From: an uncultured Prevotellaceae bacterium
GTDB lineage: Bacteria > Bacteroidota > Bacteroidia > Bacteroidales > Bacteroidaceae
Assembly: GCA_946187025.1 (NCBI GenBank)
Contig: CAMHPM010000037.1
Span: 1 to 9,714 of the forward strand
DNA: 9,714 nucleotides
Direction of reading: 5' to 3'
The notes under the pieces are model-generated. The model was not told where the DNA came from. It searched no databases and saw only the letters and a program-made list of their open reading frames with translations. Position numbers and translations under genes: made by a program. This document shows positions 7,295 to 9,714 of this stretch, one piece after another (within the stretch, counting starts at the first letter, position 1; every line of letters starts with the position of its first letter).

Positions 7295-9172
7295 TCACTT
7301 GCTTATCAGCCTTATCAGTGCCTGCCGGCGTTCGGCCCATGTCTTGTAGTCGTCGGCCTTCAGCTGCTTCGCTCCCTTCACATTGGCAGTGGTCAGGATG
7401 CAAGGCCTGGCTTTACCCTCGGCTATAAGCTTGTCGGCAATCAGGTTGGCTTTAGCAATCTTAAACCAGCTCTCGGCCGTGTCGCCACGTCCCGGCACAA
7501 GCTGTATGGTCACCCGACGGGCCTGTCCCTTGCCGGCAGCCGATGCACCGCCGCTGACACCTGCCGGAGTGTATGTGGCCACTATGTTGCCGCCCTCGTT
7601 GGTGTAGGCCACCACTCCGAGCGGCGTCTCGCCCATGTTCTGTAAGTAATAAGGATTCTTCGGGTTTTCGAGTATGCTGTGCTTGAATCCACGGTCGGGA
7701 GCCAGATACATGTTTGTAGGGTCGCTCGTCGGTGTGCCGTCAACCACAAACCGATACTTATACACATCGTCTATTCCCTTGTCGAGGGTGATGCTCCACA
7801 CCCCGTCGGCATCCTTCTGCATAGGTGCCGGCTCCAGCAGCATCTCGCCTTCCACCACCACTTTGCCAGCCTCGGGTGCGTTGATTCTGAGTGTCACCTT
7901 GTCGCCGTTGAACTCGGGCGATGTCACCTGTCGCGGAAACAAGCGTGCCATCACTCCTGCCGTAAACTGTTGCTCCTGGCCCGTGGCGGCCGGTGCCGGG
8001 CGGCCTGCCTTCATGGCAGCCTCCGATGCCTCGGGGTTGAAGAGCAGCTGCAGCGAGTGGTCGAGGAAAAAGCGGGCATTCATCCAGGTATGGCCGAATT
8101 TGTCGGTCGTAAACTCCTTCACGCTACGTATTCCGTGGCGGTCGAGGTGCTCCATGTAGTCGCGTGCATTGCCGTAGAGGAAGTCGTCGGTACCCACACC
8201 GAGCCAGAACAAGTGAATCTTCCTGTTCGTATCGTCAGCATTGTCATACACCCCCGGTATGTCGGTAGATGTGAACGAGCTGTACGAACACAGGTATGAG
8301 AAGAGGTCGAGGTGCCGCAGTCCGATTCCCAGCCCCTGGTTGCCGCCACGCGAGAAACCGCCTATCGCCCTGTGGTCGCGGTCGGCCAGTGTGCGGTAGT
8401 GTGAGTCGATGTAAGGCATGAGGTCGCCGGTGAGGTCGTCGCCCACCACGTCGCGCATCATCATACCCATTCCACCCATCATGCCCCCTGCAGGCATCCG
8501 CGGCGGCAACAGCTTGGTCGGATTGCCGTAGGGCAACACAATTATCATCTCGCGAGCCTTACCCTCGGCCAGCAGGTTGTCGAGTATGTAGTTCATCCTG
8601 CCCACCTTATAATACACCTCCTCGGTGTCGGTAGTCCCGCTGATGAGGTAGAACACCGGGTAGCGCGTCTTGCTGTCCTTGTCATATCGCGGCGGCAGAT
8701 ACACAATAGCATTATTCACCCCGCCCAGGCTCTTCGACCTGTATCCGATGTATTCCACACGTCCGTGAGGCACATCCCTCACATCCGACACCAGCCATCC
8801 CGAAGCCGGTTTCACACGCAGCAAGCTGTTCTTGAAACCCTCGTTAGGGAAATAACCCTCAGCCTCAGGATCCATTATGCTCAACCCATCCACAACAAAA
8901 CAATACGGATAGATGTCGGGAGCAGCCGGACCGAGAGTCACCGTCCACAACCCCGTTGCAGCATCGCGAGTCATAGCCTTGCGGCCCGCAAACTGCACAT
9001 CCACCTCAACCTTGCGAGCCACATCGTTCTTGTAACGGAAAGTAACCGTTCCGTCATCATTCGTCGTCGTCGATTGGAAACCCTGAGCCATCAACACCGA
9101 CGGCATAAAAGCCAGGCAACCAACCATCACACAGGCCGGCAGCCATGCCAAAAAAGTCCTTTTCTGTTTCAT
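7295..9172 (-). CDS. Secreted CE1-type esterase with duplicated E-set/esterase halves
   Basis: A 625-residue exported alpha/beta hydrolase, probably acting on ester groups of polysaccharides (acetyl or feruloyl) in the periplasm or at the surface; the substrate is inferred from the family only. After a signal peptide (1-29, ending LMAQ) comes an E-set/CBM48-like domain (about 31-120), then a CE1 esterase domain (about 135-380) with PVFYLISGTTDTEE, the nucleophile S274 in GGFSRGGNQ, acid candidates D329/D330 in GVGTDDF and H361 in FGHTW. A second E-set (about 405-503) repeats the first: VWSITL..YKYRFVVDG resembles LWTVTL..YPYCFVVDG. The remaining 120 residues begin like the esterase domain (GDTAESWFKIAKANLIADKL) but have no GxSxG or His motif. 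Residues 226-239 are a Met/Gly-rich loop with seven Met. I chose the ATG at 9172, which starts the signal peptide; an in-frame ATG at 9196 is possible, while one at 9256 lies upstream of the -7 box. No SusC/SusD or glycosidase partner is in view. Confidence 0.88.
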   Translation of the reverse strand: MKQKRTFLAWLPACVMVGCLAFMPSVLMAQGFQSTTTNDDGTVTFRYKNDVARKVEVDVQFAGRKAMTRDAATGLWTVTLGPAAPDIYPYCFVVDGLSIMDPEAEGYFPNEGFKNSLLRVKPASGWLVSDVRDVPHGRVEYIGYRSKSLGGVNNAIVYLPPRYDKDSKTRYPVFYLISGTTDTEEVYYKVGRMNYILDNLLAEGKAREMIIVLPYGNPTKLLPPRMPAGGMMGGMGMMMRDVVGDDLTGDLMPYIDSHYRTLADRDHRAIGGFSRGGNQGLGIGLRHLDLFSYLCSYSSFTSTDIPGVYDNADDTNRKIHLFWLGVGTDDFLYGNARDYMEHLDRHGIRSVKEFTTDKFGHTWMNARFFLDHSLQLLFNPEASEAAMKAGRPAPAATGQEQQFTAGVMARLFPRQVTSPEFNGDKVTLRINAPEAGKVVVEGEMLLEPAPMQKDADGVWSITLDKGIDDVYKYRFVVDGTPTSDPTNMYLAPDRGFKHSILENPKNPYYLQNMGETPLGVVAYTNEGGNIVATYTPAGVSGGASAAGKGQARRVTIQLVPGRGDTAESWFKIAKANLIADKLIAEGKARPCILTTANVKGAKQLKADDYKTWAERRQALIRLISK

Positions 9173-9224
9173 AATCATTGTTTTTATCATAATCATCAGT
9201 TCAGTAAGTCCCGGTTCAACGCTG

Positions 9225-9252
9225 CAAAGATAATAAATAAAAACGAAAGCAA
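9225..9252 (-). promoter_or_regulatory. Promoter of the esterase gene
   Basis: On the minus strand TATCTTTGC (with plus 9225-9232 as the TATCTTTG box) is a perfect -7 element. The nearest TTG for a -33 element (complement of 9250-9252) is 17 nt upstream, shorter than ideal, so the -33 assignment is weak. The start codon at 9172 leaves a leader of about 45 nt. Confidence 0.6.
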
Positions 9253-9363
9253 CCATCGAAACAAAGAAAAAAACTCATAAGTCAGCAAATTCCAGCAGAA
9301 CGAATCATAAGAAAAACCACATGTAATTACGAGTCCGCACTCACAACACATCGTTCACACCTC

Positions 9364-9460
9364 ATAGTCTTACGCCCCTAACTCCATGGTCTTATGCCCT
9401 TAACTCCATGGACTTACGCCCCTAACTCCATGGACTTATGCCCCCAACTCCATGAGTCTC
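9364..9460. repeat. 22-bp tandem repeat, four copies plus a partial
   Basis: Copies begin at 9364, 9386, 9408 and 9430, each exactly 22 nt, with a 9-nt partial copy at 9452-9460. Each unit contains CTTAYGCCC, then AACTCC, and the junction between copies 2-4 forms AACTCCATGG with the CCATGG palindrome. Copies differ by only a few bases (ACG or ATG after CTT, CCCC/CCCT/CCCCC before AACTCC). Units are not a multiple of three and no reading frame spans them, so this is a non-coding tandem array. Confidence 0.9.
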
Positions 9461-9469
9461 CGCATGGCT

Positions 9470-9503
9470 AATCTTCAATTTTCAATCTTCAATCTTCAAT
9501 TTG
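9470..9503. repeat. Heptanucleotide repeat, copy 2 (CAATYTT)n
   Basis: AATCTT is followed by the units CAATTTT, CAATCTT, CAATCTT and CAATTTG. The 31 nt at 9470-9500 match 5144-5174 exactly, in the same orientation. The array is bracketed by the 9-bp direct repeat CCGCATGGC at 9460-9468 and 9519-9527. Confidence 0.85.
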
Positions 9504-9530
9504 CGTAAAGCGCACTCCCCGCATGGCATC

Positions 9531-9548
9531 ATCCCCCTTTGGGGGGAT
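9531..9548. repeat. C5/G6 hairpin
   Basis: ATCCCCC (9531-9537) pairs with GGGGGAT (9542-9548) around a TTTG loop, followed by a second G run, AAGAGGGGGGCCC (9550-9562). C/G-run elements of this type occur in Bacteroidales intergenic regions as I recall them. It may be a terminator-like or dispersed repeat element, but there is no T run and no adjacent gene to assign it to. Confidence 0.5.
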
Positions 9549-9580
9549 AAGAGGGGGGCCCATTTTCCAATTCGTTCAAT

Positions 9581-9595
9581 TGTTCTGCAAGAACA
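9581..9595. repeat. Small inverted repeat TGTTCT/AGAACA
   Basis: TGTTCT-GCA-AGAACA is a perfect 6-bp inverted repeat with a 3-nt spacer. It could be a protein-binding half-site pair or a small hairpin. Nothing else in the sequence decides its role. Confidence 0.4.
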
Positions 9596-9609
9596 TGTTT
9601 TCTTAACAT

Positions 9610-9652
9610 ACCGCTACGCGGTGATTTATCAGATTAATCAGATGCCATCTGG
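9610..9652. repeat. Cluster of two small hairpins
   Basis: ACCGC-TAC-GCGGT (9610-9622) and CAGAT-GCC-ATCTG (9639-9651, extendable by a T-G pair) are 5-bp stems with 3-nt loops. Between them ATCAGAT is directly repeated at 9628-9634 and 9637-9643. They could be an RNA leader, part of a dispersed intergenic repeat, or binding sites; I see no basis for a firmer call. Confidence 0.35.
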
Positions 9653-9714
9653 ATGTGTAACACCCGCTATTCATTATTCAAAAATAAACTGTTTTTTCAT
9701 ACTTTGTTATATTC

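Larger units (their letters stand above)
9257..9714. other. Gene-free, repeat-rich intergenic region
   Basis: No credible ORF on either strand over about 460 nt. From left to right it holds an unremarkable AT-rich stretch (9257-9363), a 22-bp tandem repeat (9364-9460), a heptad repeat (9470-9503) and several small hairpins (9531-9548, 9581-9595, 9610-9622, 9638-9652). The last 50 nt are AT-rich and may lead into a promoter for a gene beyond the window. Confidence 0.75.

Noticed and set aside
7679..8299. 206-residue open frame on the plus strand opposite the esterase
   Set aside because: It is His/Cys/Val-rich and unrelated to any family I know, while the opposite strand encodes the E-set and esterase motifs.
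9173..9256. In-frame upstream starts for the esterase
   Set aside because: The start at 9256 lies upstream of the -7 promoter element at 9225-9232. The one at 9196 is possible, but 9172 gives the best signal peptide.
9364..9460. CRISPR-like array
   Set aside because: The 22-nt units are directly adjacent with no unique spacers, and there are no cas genes in the window.
9691..9714. Possible plus-strand promoter at the right edge (TTTG at 9703-9706 and TACTTTG nearby)
   Set aside because: TACTTTG is one base short of the TAnnTTTG consensus, and any -7 partner for the TTTG would lie beyond the window.

Overview
The window reads as chromosomal DNA of a Bacteroidetes bacterium, most likely a gut-type Bacteroidales. 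This rests on Bacteroidetes-style promoters (-33 TTTG/TTG and -7 TAnnTTTG) in front of genes, on the absence of Shine-Dalgarno sequences, on a DUF4835/PorD-family protein that is typical of the phylum, and on proteins that fit that order. I cannot name the genus; Muribaculaceae or Prevotellaceae are guesses from style.

Layout: (1) 1-126 holds a leftward promoter for a gene outside the window. (2) 159-1223 is a self-contained minus-strand unit: promoter, a secreted DUF4835 (PorD-like) protein and an intrinsic terminator. (3) 1169-1480 is a divergent intergenic region, with the PorD promoter on one side and a -7 element plus two inverted repeats on the other. (4) 1481-7192 is a plus-strand housekeeping run: an uncharacterised GNAT-like protein, a topoisomerase IV B-type subunit (parE), coaD, a periplasmic S41/CtpA-type protease and ybeY. 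The first three are spaced by 4 nt or overlap by 4 nt. A 128-nt gap carrying a heptanucleotide repeat separates coaD from the protease, and the protease and ybeY overlap by 20 nt. (5) 7225-7272 is a 16-bp perfect hairpin between converging genes. (6) 7295-9172 on the minus strand encodes a large secreted CE1-type esterase with two E-set/esterase halves, the second lacking the catalytic core. (7) 9257-9714 is a repeat-rich intergenic region with a 22-bp tandem repeat, a second copy of the heptad repeat and several small hairpins.

The plus-strand genes serve core functions: chromosome decatenation, coenzyme A synthesis, envelope proteolysis and ribosome/rRNA maturation. The flanking minus-strand genes encode exported proteins. 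I see no phage, insertion sequence, CRISPR array, toxin-antitoxin pair, tRNA or rRNA, and no convincing undescribed defence or mobile system. The least ordinary items are the core-deleted second half of the esterase, the dispersed 31-bp heptad repeat found at two loci, the 22-bp tandem array, and a perfect palindrome in the leader of the GNAT-parE-coaD transcript.
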